NCBI RefSeq assembly: GCF_900110655.1
Contig: NZ_FOEQ01000001.1
Location: 409,152-473,151, forward strand
Reading direction: 5' to 3'
Length of the DNA stretch: 64,000 nt
DNA from: Pseudomonas soli
Lineage (GTDB): Bacteria > Pseudomonadota > Gammaproteobacteria > Pseudomonadales > Pseudomonadaceae
Shown: positions 1 to 8,975 of the stretch, in pieces
How positions within the stretch are numbered: the stretch's first letter is position 1
How the letters are laid out: each line of letters begins with the position of its first letter
Translations under genes and position numbers: made by a program
Notes under the pieces: model-generated
Databases searched by the model: none
Told to the model about the DNA's origin: nothing
Seen by the model: only the letters and a program-made list of their open reading frames with translations

Positions 1-176
1 GCTTCTTGCTTCTCCATGCCCTGGTCCATCTCGACCGGCATGTCCATGCCGCCGGGGCGGTGCTCTTCCATCTTCAGGGTGAGCTTGGGCAGGGTCAGGC
101 TGGGCACGTCGCCCTGGAAGCTGACGCCATCGACGAACAGGTTCAGGTTGGCCAGTGTTTCGGGAATCATTGCCAT
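1..176 (-). CDS. Tailocin tail tube protein, C-terminus missing (window edge)
   Basis: This is the N-terminal 58 residues of a phage FII-type major tail tube protein. It begins MAMIPETLANLNLFVDGV, the usual start of the P2/R-pyocin tube subunit, and the gene runs off the left edge of the window. The protein polymerises into the inner tube of a contractile tail. It follows the sheath gene by 13 bases, which is the R-pyocin gene order (fibre, chaperone, sheath, tube). The ATG at 174-176 is the chosen start. The missing part prevents any check of completeness. Confidence 0.88.
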   Translation of the reverse strand, partial: MAMIPETLANLNLFVDGVSFQGDVPSLTLPKLTLKMEEHRPGGMDMPVEMDQGMEKQE

Positions 177-189
177 GTAGGTGCGCTCC

Positions 190-1356
190 TTAAGCGGCGG
201 AATCGAGGACTTCGGTCAGCCACTGGTTGGTGACTTCGACGCGGAAATTGGGGTTTTCGGCAGGCGGCACATCGGTGAAGCGGATGTTCCAGTACACCTT
301 GCCCTGCTCCAGCTGGCTGGCGGTGTTCAGCTCCGGATCGGCGAAGACCTCGAAGTTGATGATCGCGCCCTGGTTCTTCAGATCGCGCATGAAGGCCTGC
401 AGGCCCTCGGTGACGTCCTTGACGTAGGTGGCGGTGATGGAACGGTCGACCGCCCACTTGTGGCCGTAGAGGATCGCGTCCATGACGATGTCCATGGTGC
501 GCACGCGGGTGACGAAGGCCCATTTCGGGTCGCTCGACAGGGTGCGGTTGCCCCACAGGCGGAAGCCGTCGTCGCGGATGATGGTGGCGATGTTGGCGTT
601 GTTCAGCAGGTTGGCGCGGCAGGTGTCGTCGCCATCGAGGAACTCCACGGCGCGGGTGGTGCCGGTGATGCCGACTAACTCCTTGTTCGACGGCGAGGCC
701 CAGAAGCCGTACTCACGGTCGGTGTAGGCGAACAGGCCGGCGACCCAGGCCGACGCCGGTGCATCGACGGTGGCCTGGGCCTCGTTGTCCCAATAGCGCA
801 CGCCGGGGTCGACCATGAAGGCCCGCTTGGCGCCAAACTGCTTGGCGTAGGCAAGCACTTGCTCTTCGGTGGTGTTGGGACCATCCAGGATGGCGATCCC
901 ACGCAGTTTGTCGGCCAGGGTCACCAGGGCTGTGGCGATGGTGTCGACCGAGCTGTAGCCCGGTACTATCAGCAAGCGCGGCTGAGCGTTGAATCGGCTC
1001 TTGCCATCGAGCAACGCTTGCAGGCCGGTACGCTTGCCGTTGATACCGACGGTACCGATGATCGCCGAGATCTGTTCGGCGGTGTCATCCAGCTTGGCCA
1101 CGCCACAGGCGACGATAACCGCCTTGGCGCGAGCGAAGACGGCGCGGCAGGCCTTGGTGATGGCGGCATTGCCACCGAACGCAGCCACTGCTTCGCGCTC
1201 GCTGGTGATGAGCATCAGATCATTGGCCTTTGCGGTGACGCCCGGGCCTTCGGTGAAGGTATCGATCAGGCCGATGATCGAGGACGAAGGCAACGCGATG
1301 TTGCGGGCACCCGTGTCGACATTGGTCACGGTGACGCCGTGGAAGAATCCACTCAT
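190..1356 (-). CDS. Contractile tail sheath protein of R-type tailocin
   Basis: This 388-residue protein is a phage tail sheath subunit (P2 FI / PA0622 type). It opens MSGFFHGVTVTNVDTGARNI and carries the conserved segments VIVACGVAK and RGIAILDGPNT. A long C-terminal domain ends in RVEVTNQWLTEVLDSAA. The sheath contracts to drive the tube through the target envelope. Length is normal for the family. It lies downstream of the fibre chaperone after a hairpin terminator-like structure, so sheath and tube may have their own expression level. No capsid or terminase genes are visible upstream, consistent with a tailocin and not a complete phage. Confidence 0.95.
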   Translation of the reverse strand: MSGFFHGVTVTNVDTGARNIALPSSSIIGLIDTFTEGPGVTAKANDLMLITSEREAVAAFGGNAAITKACRAVFARAKAVIVACGVAKLDDTAEQISAIIGTVGINGKRTGLQALLDGKSRFNAQPRLLIVPGYSSVDTIATALVTLADKLRGIAILDGPNTTEEQVLAYAKQFGAKRAFMVDPGVRYWDNEAQATVDAPASAWVAGLFAYTDREYGFWASPSNKELVGITGTTRAVEFLDGDDTCRANLLNNANIATIIRDDGFRLWGNRTLSSDPKWAFVTRVRTMDIVMDAILYGHKWAVDRSITATYVKDVTEGLQAFMRDLKNQGAIINFEVFADPELNTASQLEQGKVYWNIRFTDVPPAENPNFRVEVTNQWLTEVLDSAA

Positions 1357-1381
1357 GTAGGTTTGCTCCAGGTTCAGGTGT

Positions 1382-1406
1382 GAAAAGGCCCTGCGCGTGC
1401 AGGGCC
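1382..1406 (-). terminator. Hairpin with T-run between fibre chaperone and sheath
   Basis: A perfect 8-bp stem (GGCCCTGC/GCAGGGCC, 1387-1406) with a 4-base loop is followed on the minus strand by TTTTCA. It sits in the 102-base gap before the sheath gene, inside what should be one transcription unit. It looks like an intrinsic terminator or attenuator that lets some transcripts through. Confidence 0.6.
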
Positions 1407-1458
1407 TGGAAGGGGTGGATCGGTGTAGGAAAACACCCGGCGCTGCGGGCGCTCAGAT

Positions 1459-2166
1459 TTAGGCGACTTCTTCGAAGCCTTGGCTGATCAGCCAGTCGGC
1501 AGCCGCCGTCTCGTCAGGGCAGGACGGCCAACTTTCGGCAGTTGGCGCTGTGTCCGAGAGGTCCAACCGGTTCAGTTCGATCCGGTAGCGTTTCCAGGCT
1601 GTCAACGCCGTTGCTTCGGCATCTGTTGCCATTTCCAGCGCAACGGCGTCCTGCAAGGTGGAAATGCGCAGCGTGGCATATCGGACCAACAGTGCCTGCT
1701 TGTGGGCGCCCGATTGGCGTAGCGCCTTGCCTCTGGCCACGTGGTCGATAACCCAGGCACTGCCGTTCCAGATGTCGAAGTCCGAGGTCGGTGCTTGCAG
1801 CGTGAAGTCTTCAGGCAGCTCGCCCAGCCTGGACCAGGCCTGCGCCTCACCGTCGGCGGTGCGATACACCGTTACGCCTCGATGATCGACCACTTGGTCC
1901 CAGTGCTTGCCGTCTTGCGTGACGATGGCGGCGAAACCGGCCTTCAACTCAGGCGGTTGTATGGAATAGCTATGGGCCGGTATCAGCCAGATTCCGGGTT
2001 CGAGCGGGCTGGGATCGGCCGCGCAGGCTCCGAGAAACTCACCACTGGCAGGGTCGACGTTGCACACCAGGGGGGCAACGACACCGGCCTGTTGCCACCA
2101 AGCGGCGGCGACAGCTTGGTAGAACTGCACCGCAGCCACTGCGCCTTGATTGATTTGATCGGTCAT
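1459..2166 (-). CDS. Tail fibre assembly chaperone
   Basis: This 235-residue protein lies directly after the tail fibre gene, the position of phage fibre assembly chaperones (PA0621 in R-pyocins). Its C-terminal region (WKRYRIELNRLDLSD) has the coiled, tryptophan-containing pattern of the Caudo_TAP family. It is needed for folding or attachment of the fibre and usually co-varies with it. The ATG at 2164-2166 (MTDQINQGAV) is preferred over a TTG four codons earlier. It is preceded by GAGAG at suitable spacing. It starts 8 bases after the fibre stop codon, so translation is probably coupled. Confidence 0.85.
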   Translation of the reverse strand: MTDQINQGAVAAVQFYQAVAAAWWQQAGVVAPLVCNVDPASGEFLGACAADPSPLEPGIWLIPAHSYSIQPPELKAGFAAIVTQDGKHWDQVVDHRGVTVYRTADGEAQAWSRLGELPEDFTLQAPTSDFDIWNGSAWVIDHVARGKALRQSGAHKQALLVRYATLRISTLQDAVALEMATDAEATALTAWKRYRIELNRLDLSDTAPTAESWPSCPDETAAADWLISQGFEEVA

Positions 2167-2174
2167 GGGCACTC

Positions 2175-3809
2175 TCAATATTTGATACAGGCCAGATAGG
2201 CCCGGTTGAACGGCCTGGATTCGTTGCCGCCGCTGACGCTGGTGACGAAGCTGTGGGCATGGGCCGGCGCCGTGTCGGTGTTGACTGCGTTCACGCCATC
2301 GCCCATCTCATCACCGAGCACGGCGTTACCGCCACTGGTGACCATTGCCGCAGCGATACGTTCTCTCACCAGCAGGGACACGTGCGCGTGGGCGCCTGCG
2401 GCCGAAGTGGCCCCGGAGTGGGCGTGCTCGAGGTTCTGGCTGGCCTGGTCGGTGAACAACGCCCGACCAGGGTCAACATTGCGGCCGTCCGACCAACCAC
2501 GGTCGAAATAGCCACGGTCGTCAGGCAGGTTGAACGTCGTCGAGCCATCACCGGCGCCAAACTGGGTACCGATGACCGCGAACAAGCGCGCATAGGTCAC
2601 GCGCGAAACCGCAGCACCGTTACGCTTCAGCCAACCCGCTGGTGGCACGCTCATCGCGAAGTGGGCGACATGGCCGGCAGTCAGGCCAGCAATGGCATTG
2701 ACCTGCTCGATGGTGGCCTTCTTCGACAGCTCGTTGACCATCGTGGCAGCAAAGTTCGGATCGTTGCCGATCGCGGCCGCCAGTTCGTTGAGCTGGTCCA
2801 GCGCGGCCGGTGCCGAACCAACCAGGGCCGCAACCGCCTGCGCTACGGCATTCGAGGTTTCCGCCCGGGTGAAGACTTCGTTCTTGGTATAGGCGTCGGT
2901 GATGCCGTAATCCGCCACGGTGGTCGGATTGCCCGCCGAAACCACACGACCATACTTATCGACCTGCACGCTCCGATACGTACCCTCAGCTACACCAGTG
3001 CGGCCAAACGCCATCTCGAACGCCAGGGCCGTCACACCCAATGTGATCGTTGCATCGGTGACCAGCTGCCAACCGCTGTCGCCATTGACCGTGCCCTTCT
3101 CCACCAGCACCAGCAAGCCAGGTGTGACCTTGGCATCGGTATTGGCATCGCTGCTGCGAACCCAGGCACTTGCACCGACCTGGTACAAGCCGTTGTCCTT
3201 GGCTGCTGCCTGATTTTTCACCAGTACCCGGGCCCCAGCCAGCAGCGCGACCCCATCAATGGTCTGCAACCCATTCAAAGTGATGGGACCGGTGGTGGCA
3301 GCCTGCACCGAATACTTGAAGTCCTGCCTGGCCAGCTCCTCAGTGACCCATTCACGGGTAGCGAGGACAACCGCAGGATCGATCTTCAGCTGTACCAGGC
3401 TGGCGGTGCTGACGATCAGGTTCAGGCGTACCACCTGGGTACGGCCCGAGCCCTGGCTAAGCAGCGGTTTGTAGGTGGGTGCGCAGTTGGCCACGGCGAC
3501 CATGTCGCCGTCAGCGTCGTACAACGCGACTTCGCGGATCCAACGCCCTCCTACTTCTGCGGGGATGACCTGCTCGGCGACGATCACCGAACTGTCCTTG
3601 TCGTCCACCTTGAGCTGATTCAGCGGTGCGCGACGCCATTCGTTGATCAGGCTGGTCTGGGTGGCATTAGGCGTGGGGTCGAGGCCATTGGCGTCGCCCA
3701 CCCCCATCTGGGTGATTTTCCACGGAATGCCCAAGGCATCCGCGTTGGCCTGCTTTGCCGCGCCCACTTTGGTGAGGATGGCGTAGAACTGTGAATTCTG
3801 GTCAACCAT
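2175..3809 (-). CDS. Tailocin tail fibre (receptor-binding) protein
   Basis: This 544-residue tail fibre determines target range. The N-terminus (MVDQNSQFYAILTKVGAAKQ) is the P2 gpH-like baseplate-attachment domain. The middle carries repeats such as the RSVQVDKYGRVVSAGNPT segment. Near residues 430-490 is a phage tail collar domain (PPAGWLKRNG, FNLPDDRGYFDRGW). The C-terminus ends in the SRPFNRAYLACIKY signature typical of trimeric fibres. The ATG at 3807-3809 gives an 8-base overlap with the gpI gene. A longer upstream reading exists but would overlap gpI much further and lacks family similarity. The fibre probably binds lipopolysaccharide; the specific target cannot be read from sequence. 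Confidence 0.93.
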   Translation of the reverse strand: MVDQNSQFYAILTKVGAAKQANADALGIPWKITQMGVGDANGLDPTPNATQTSLINEWRRAPLNQLKVDDKDSSVIVAEQVIPAEVGGRWIREVALYDADGDMVAVANCAPTYKPLLSQGSGRTQVVRLNLIVSTASLVQLKIDPAVVLATREWVTEELARQDFKYSVQAATTGPITLNGLQTIDGVALLAGARVLVKNQAAAKDNGLYQVGASAWVRSSDANTDAKVTPGLLVLVEKGTVNGDSGWQLVTDATITLGVTALAFEMAFGRTGVAEGTYRSVQVDKYGRVVSAGNPTTVADYGITDAYTKNEVFTRAETSNAVAQAVAALVGSAPAALDQLNELAAAIGNDPNFAATMVNELSKKATIEQVNAIAGLTAGHVAHFAMSVPPAGWLKRNGAAVSRVTYARLFAVIGTQFGAGDGSTTFNLPDDRGYFDRGWSDGRNVDPGRALFTDQASQNLEHAHSGATSAAGAHAHVSLLVRERIAAAMVTSGGNAVLGDEMGDGVNAVNTDTAPAHAHSFVTSVSGGNESRPFNRAYLACIKY

Positions 3810-4410
3810 GTGCAATGTCCAAGGTATCGATTGTGTGTTCCCGGCCACCGCGTCCGATCGCACCGCTGACGATGAGGTCAGGGGGCGCCGGTGGGTAGAC
3901 GTCGAGTTCATCGCCGTCCTGCAACGCGCAGCCCAGGTAGAAGGCGCCACGGCTTTCGAGGCTGATCACCAGGCCGGTCAGGTGGCGGCTGACCGGTCGG
4001 GCATCGTCGATCTGCGACGACAGTTCGTTGTATGTTTCTTCGCTGATGCCGGCGTCAGTTACCCCGAGTTTCAAGGCAAATGTTCCTGGCACCCCGGCAG
4101 GCTGCGTCTGCCACCACTCCTCGACTTCGATCAGGTAGCCGAACGGCTCGACCACCCGCCTGAGAGCGCCGAGGGTGCCCTTGTGGGCGTGGACGAAGAA
4201 CGCCGAGCGGATCACCGAGCGTTTGATCGACTCGCTCCAGCGGTCGTCCCAGCGATCCACCGACCAGGCCCAGGCCAGCTGGTACAACAGGTGCGCCGGG
4301 CAGGTATCCGGGTTGTAGAGGGTACGCAGGCTGACCTTGAGGTCTTCGTCTGCAGCCGCCTGCAGAGCGTATTCCAGTGGCGTATGGTTGAGCGGCAAGA
4401 GCGTATCCAT
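3802..4410 (-). CDS. Baseplate protein gpI (phage tail protein I)
   Basis: This 202-residue protein matches phage tail protein I of P2-like tails. It contains CPAHLLYQLAWAWSVDRWDDRW and the SVIRSAFFVHAHKGTLGALRRVVEPFGY core. It forms part of the baseplate wedge and links gpJ to the fibre. The ATG at 4408-4410 has GGTGG five bases upstream and lies one base after the gpJ stop. A GTG three codons earlier (4419) is an alternative start. It overlaps the fibre gene by 8 bases. Confidence 0.92.
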   Translation of the reverse strand: MDTLLPLNHTPLEYALQAAADEDLKVSLRTLYNPDTCPAHLLYQLAWAWSVDRWDDRWSESIKRSVIRSAFFVHAHKGTLGALRRVVEPFGYLIEVEEWWQTQPAGVPGTFALKLGVTDAGISEETYNELSSQIDDARPVSRHLTGLVISLESRGAFYLGCALQDGDELDVYPPAPPDLIVSGAIGRGGREHTIDTLDIAHG

Positions 4411-4411
4411 G

Positions 4412-5293
4412 TCAGCCACCGCGCTTGAGGTCGATGCCGGTGCACCAGGCTGCTTGTGCCTTGGTGGGGCGAATATCGGTCCAGTTCACCAGTTCGACCC
4501 GGCTCACGCCCTCGATGTGCAACTGTGCGTCGACACCGGAGCGGGCTACCTCGACGCCCAATCGTCGCCGTGGGTTGACCCACAGCTCCAGGCGCCGTCG
4601 GCATTCGTCGAGTATCGTTTCGTACTCCGGGCCACTGTCAGCCATGTGCAGCACCGCCTCGACGCGATAGGGCAAGATCTCTGCACTGCGCACGTTGACC
4701 CGATCAGCAACCGGGCGGATATCGTCGTCGTTGAGGTAGTTGGCGACTTGCGCCAGCAGTGGCGGGCCGGCCATACCATTACCGTCCAGACTCAGTACCG
4801 TGACGTCTACCACCGCAGGCGACGGGCTTTCGGCGGTGGCGTCGGCGACCCGTCCCGAGGCGTTGCGGGCATGGAGGATGTAACTGTTGCGCGGGCCGGC
4901 CGTGGTCAGCCCCTCGTATACCAGTTGCACCCTTTCGCGTAGCGCGTCGTCGGACTCGAGGAGGAGCTCGGTCGGCGGGATCGTGTTCGGGTTCGCGGCC
5001 CGGATAACCAGGCGTTGCAGGCTGACATTGGCTGCCAGCTGGTCGAGGTCGCCTTCCTTGGCGTAGGCCAACAGCAAAGCCTTGGCCGCGTCGTTGACCC
5101 GCGCCCGATTGAGCAACTTGCGGTAAGCGCCAACCTCCAGCAGCTTGATCACTGGATCGCTTTCTAGTTTGGCGGTCCAGCGATTGCCCATATGGGCGCG
5201 AAAGCTGGCAAGGTCCTCCAGATACAGAGCCTCGAAGTCGAGATCTTCGAGCAGTTGAGGAACGGGCAATTTCGACAGGTCGACCTGGCTCAT
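4412..5293 (-). CDS. Baseplate protein gpJ
   Basis: This 293-residue baseplate J family protein opens MSQVDLSKLPVPQLLEDLDFE. It contains the family core (SDPVIKLLEVGAYRKLLNRARVNDA, RNSYILHARNASGRVADA). It forms the baseplate wedge periphery in contractile tails. It overlaps the gp25 gene by an ATGA junction (5290-5293). Length matches R-pyocin PA0618. No anomalies seen. Confidence 0.94.
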   Translation of the reverse strand: MSQVDLSKLPVPQLLEDLDFEALYLEDLASFRAHMGNRWTAKLESDPVIKLLEVGAYRKLLNRARVNDAAKALLLAYAKEGDLDQLAANVSLQRLVIRAANPNTIPPTELLLESDDALRERVQLVYEGLTTAGPRNSYILHARNASGRVADATAESPSPAVVDVTVLSLDGNGMAGPPLLAQVANYLNDDDIRPVADRVNVRSAEILPYRVEAVLHMADSGPEYETILDECRRRLELWVNPRRRLGVEVARSGVDAQLHIEGVSRVELVNWTDIRPTKAQAAWCTGIDLKRGG

Positions 5294-5616
5294 ACAGTCA
5301 CCTCCACCAGGGCGTCATCGCCTAGATAACGGCCGCTCAGGGCCAGGCTGACCTGGCCGTCGAGCACGGCTACGACCTTGACCCGCTCCAGCTTCAGGCG
5401 CGGCTCCCAACGCCCCAGGGCGCGGGCCACTTCGGCCTGCACTGCGCTCTTCCAGCCTTCGTTGACCGGCAGGTCGACGTAGCGGCGCAGCTGGCTGCCG
5501 TACTCCGGGCGCATGCGCCGGCTGCCCAGCGGCGTGGTGAGGATGTCTTCGATGGATTGACGCAGGTGGGCCACGCCCGACAGGGGCAATCCCGTGCGGC
5601 GGTCCATGCCGATCAT
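5290..5616 (-). CDS. Baseplate wedge protein gp25/gpW
   Basis: This 108-residue protein is the gp25-like lysozyme-fold wedge protein (gpW of P2, PA0617). It opens MIGMDRRTGLPLSGVAHLRQ and contains SIEDILTTPLGSRRMRPEYGS. It joins the sheath initiator region to the baseplate. Its ATG overlaps the stop codon of a 15-codon ORF that has a much better ribosome binding site. Its own start lacks a clear Shine-Dalgarno sequence, which suggests translational coupling. Confidence 0.94.
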   Translation of the reverse strand: MIGMDRRTGLPLSGVAHLRQSIEDILTTPLGSRRMRPEYGSQLRRYVDLPVNEGWKSAVQAEVARALGRWEPRLKLERVKVVAVLDGQVSLALSGRYLGDDALVEVTV

Positions 5617-5660
5617 GACGCACCGTCGGTCACGGGCATGGCCCGTGGAAAGGTAGGCAT
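5613..5660 (-). CDS. 15-codon leader ORF overlapping gp25 start
   Basis: A short reading frame encodes MPTFPRAMPVTDGAS. A consensus AAGGAG lies 6 bases before its ATG (5658-5660), and its TGA overlaps the gp25 ATG. A 7-bp perfect stem (CACGGGC/GCCCGTG, plus-strand 5631-5647, 3-base loop) lies inside it. This is either a translated leader that brings ribosomes to gp25 or the 3' or 5' remnant of a gene disrupted when the neighbouring cargo gene arrived. I do not recognise the peptide. Confidence 0.5.
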   Translation of the reverse strand: MPTFPRAMPVTDGAS

Positions 5661-5792
5661 AGTGTTCTCCTTGATGAGAAGGCCAGTTGCGGCCTTGGGC
5701 TGTCCAGAAACCACACGGCCTTCACGCAACAGCTACCGGACCGCAGGATCTGGTGCGCGGGCGGCGCATTGACTGCATGCCCGCCGCGGGAG
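5661..5792. other. Junction downstream of the cargo gene, with hairpins
   Basis: This 132-base non-coding stretch separates the cargo gene from the 15-codon ORF. It contains a 6-bp stem AAGGCC/GGCCTT (5679-5696), a GCGGGC/GCCCGC stem just after the cargo stop, and the Shine-Dalgarno of the small ORF. The stems could act as a weak terminator for the cargo transcript. No intact flanking repeats that would mark a transposition event were seen. Confidence 0.4.
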
Positions 5793-6437
5793 TCAGTTGG
5801 TAACCAGCAAATCCAGACTGGTAGCGTCACACGCATTGCTGACCTTCCTGTCAATCACCAGATAGAGCATCGAGGTGGTGGACACCTCGACGTCGCTTGC
5901 CTTGATGACAGCGCTGCCGCCGTTGGCCAGATTGCCCGACTGCAACACGCTGTCCCCGAGATTGAGTGACCATGTGATGCCATCGCCACAAGCGTTGTGC
6001 AGGTCGTTCACACGGCCAAGCACGTTGATCTTGCCGGCGATCGGGCTGGCCCAGCGCACGATGCTCTGGCTTTCGGCTCCCGGATGGGTCGCCACCTCAC
6101 CTTGCTTGAAGACGAAACTGCCACCAGAGCCGGTGAACGTGAAACTCTTCTTGATAACACTCACGTAGGCACCCGTTGCATCGTCCCGCCAGCAGGTGAC
6201 GTTGGCGCCGCTGCAGGAGTCTGCAACGAAGGTCGGCATCGGGGTGTAGTTGGCCGCGGCATTGACGGCGGTCTTGTTCTGCATGAACGACCAGGGCGAA
6301 TCGGGTGCTGCATTCTGCGTCGCGATGTACATGTCCCGGGCCAGGTTCCACGACTGGGCAGTTACCGCCCAGGCAGCGGGAGCCATGACGCTACACAGCA
6401 GGGTGAGCGCGACTAGAGTGGGTTTGAATTTTTTCAT
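5793..6437 (-). CDS. Predicted secreted protein of unknown function inserted in tailocin baseplate operon
   Basis: This 214-residue protein has a clear Sec signal peptide (MKKFKPTLVALTLLCSVMAP, likely cleavage after AAWA at residue 24). The mature part has four cysteines (75, 82, 150, 203), enough for two disulfides. A beta-rich half contains GEVATHPGAESQSIVRW. That segment resembles an HPG...VRW pattern I associate with secreted bacterial beta-sandwich domains; this is weak evidence. It starts 19 bases after gpV and ends 132 bases before the 15-codon ORF, splitting the gpV-gp25 pair that is adjacent in R-pyocins. Base composition looks less GC-rich than its neighbours. No catalytic motif or tail-structural similarity was recognised. 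Function is unknown. Confidence 0.8.
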   Translation of the reverse strand: MKKFKPTLVALTLLCSVMAPAAWAVTAQSWNLARDMYIATQNAAPDSPWSFMQNKTAVNAAANYTPMPTFVADSCSGANVTCWRDDATGAYVSVIKKSFTFTGSGGSFVFKQGEVATHPGAESQSIVRWASPIAGKINVLGRVNDLHNACGDGITWSLNLGDSVLQSGNLANGGSAVIKASDVEVSTTSMLYLVIDRKVSNACDATSLDLLVTN

Positions 6438-6456
6438 GGTCTGATCAGATCCTTGT

Positions 6457-7017
6457 TCAGTGCTTGTGATTGGCGGTGTTGCCGGCCGTATCGATGATCC
6501 GGCCACCGCCGTTGATGTCACCGCTGACCGTCAGCGGGCCATTGATGGCGACCGTGCCGGTCAGGGTGATCGACGCAGCGTCGAGGGTGATGGCTTTGTC
6601 GCTGACCACCACGGTGCTGGCGCCGACCTTGACCGTGGCCTGGCCGCTGGGCAGCTGGATGTCATAGCGCTTGGCCTGCCAGTCGTAGATCAGCGAGCCG
6701 CCGTCGTCGAAGCGCCAGACCTCGACATGGTCGCGGTTGTCCGGCGCCGTGCCGGCATTGCCGTATAACCCCGGGACGAAGGTGCCCAGTGCCGGTTCGC
6801 CGCTGGCGCTGATCAGCACCCCCTGCTCGTCCAGGCTCGGTACTCGCCAGTGGCGGGCCTTGCCGGCAGCCTGGGCATGCCAGCGCACCCAGGCGCTGGT
6901 CCAGCCGCCGCCGTCGGACACCCGCACCCGGGCTGCGGCCAAGTCGACCGCGACCACCCGACAGGGGATCACCAGGCTGGCCAGCATGCGGTCGTGCATG
7001 GCACTGGCGTAGCTCAT
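6457..7017 (-). CDS. Baseplate assembly protein gpV (spike)
   Basis: This 186-residue protein is the P2 gpV / gp45-type spike. An OB-fold N-terminal part ([21 protein letters not shown]) is followed by a conserved middle ([15 protein letters not shown]). The C-terminus is a repetitive beta-helix ([26 protein letters not shown]) ending HKH, which suggests metal binding at the tip. It punctures the outer membrane. The ATG at 7015-7017 overlaps the stop of the preceding gene by ATGA. Confidence 0.93.
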   Translation of the reverse strand: MSYASAMHDRMLASLVIPCRVVAVDLAAARVRVSDGGGWTSAWVRWHAQAAGKARHWRVPSLDEQGVLISASGEPALGTFVPGLYGNAGTAPDNRDHVEVWRFDDGGSLIYDWQAKRYDIQLPSGQATVKVGASTVVVSDKAITLDAASITLTGTVAINGPLTVSGDINGGGRIIDTAGNTANHKH

Positions 7018-7511
7018 GCCAGATCCTCCGGTGACAGGTATTTGTCCTGGTTGCCGGGCCCGGTGTCCGGGGCAAATCCCAGCATCAGACTGCTCGCCGG
7101 CTGGTCGGGCCAAGGCCACTGGACAGTGCCCAACAGGATGGGTTGTTCCCATTGCACCCGCCAGGTGGAGCCCTCGGCTTCGGCGAAGATGTCCCGTGCG
7201 CCCTCTACGTAATCGAGCCCCCAGGATTGCTGGCGCAGCACATCGATCATCTGCGCCGCCAGCACACCGGCCTGCGTCCGTGCCTGCGCGGGGGTGCCCT
7301 GGGCGGTGACGCGGGCCTCGAAGGTCGCCATCAGCAATGAGCGACCGTCACGCAACGCCTCGTCGCCACGCATGCGCAACACGCCATGCACCAAGGCCGG
7401 CAGGGGCGGCTCGGTAATGTCGTCGCCCTCCGTGGCGACCGTGGCGAAGGCCGGCAACGCCGCCCGCAGGATGGTGGTGACGGCCGCGTACAACTGGGCC
7501 AGTTCGCTCAT
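7014..7511 (-). CDS. Tailocin tail completion-like protein
   Basis: This 165-residue protein occupies the position of PA0615 in R-pyocins, just before gpV. It reads [20 protein letters not shown] and contains [34 protein letters not shown] beta-strand sequence. It probably has a tail terminator or connector role; the assignment rests mainly on position. The ATG at 7509-7511 is chosen because it follows AGGAGCACGCGC. It is the first gene after the bacteriocin and overlaps gpV by 4 bases. Confidence 0.75.
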   Translation of the reverse strand: MSELAQLYAAVTTILRAALPAFATVATEGDDITEPPLPALVHGVLRMRGDEALRDGRSLLMATFEARVTAQGTPAQARTQAGVLAAQMIDVLRQQSWGLDYVEGARDIFAEAEGSTWRVQWEQPILLGTVQWPWPDQPASSLMLGFAPDTGPGNQDKYLSPEDLA

Positions 7512-7544
7512 GCGCGTGCTCCTTGAACGATCGGTTCGGCGAAG

Positions 7545-7566
7545 GCCGGGCCCGCAAAGGCCCGGC
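7545..7566 (-). terminator. Strong hairpin after the lectin bacteriocin gene
   Basis: A perfect 8-bp GC stem (GCCGGGCC/GGCCCGGC, 6-base loop CGCAAA) lies just after the llpA stop and before the structural genes. The downstream minus-strand sequence lacks a T-run, so it may be a partial terminator or a 3'-end stabilising structure. Confidence 0.4.
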
Positions 7567-7573
7567 ACGCGAC

Positions 7574-8603
<1,030 letters not shown>

Positions 8604-8627
8604 CGCCACTCTTCCTTGTTAACGCGT

Positions 8628-8975
8628 TCATTCTTCATCCTGGCGCACGGTTGCAGGCTGCTCGTCCAACCCCAGCCGCCGAGCGGCCCAGCGCTCGTAA
8701 AGGCCGATGGCCACGTCGGCGCCGGCCATGGCGGTAAGGCAGCCGAAGGCGCTGGCACTCCAGATCGACATGCCACTGGCGTAGAGCAGCATGACCGTCG
8801 ACACCCCGCAGACCATGCAGGCCCCGGAGCGCAGCGCCAGCCGCCTGAGCAGCCCCCAGCCGCGGGCGCCAGCCTTGTCGGCGCGCCACATCTCGCCGGA
8901 AAGACCGCCCAGCAATGCCAGGACGATCACCAGCCAGAGCGGCATTTCCAGCAACGTCTGTTGCTCGTTCGTCAC
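8628..8975 (-). CDS. Tailocin holin
   Basis: This 115-residue protein has predicted membrane segments at about 12-26 (MPLWLVIVLALLGGLSGEMW), 52-67 (ACMVCGVSTVMLLYASG) and 70-88 (IWSASAFGCLTAMAGADVAI), with a charged C-terminal tail. This matches the pyocin holin family (PA0614). It makes the inner membrane lesion that allows lysis and release of tailocin and LlpA. It starts with GTG (8973-8975) and has AGGAGACAGG upstream. It is the first structural-side gene after the regulatory region. Confidence 0.85.
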   Translation of the reverse strand: MTNEQQTLLEMPLWLVIVLALLGGLSGEMWRADKAGARGWGLLRRLALRSGACMVCGVSTVMLLYASGMSIWSASAFGCLTAMAGADVAIGLYERWAARRLGLDEQPATVRQDEE

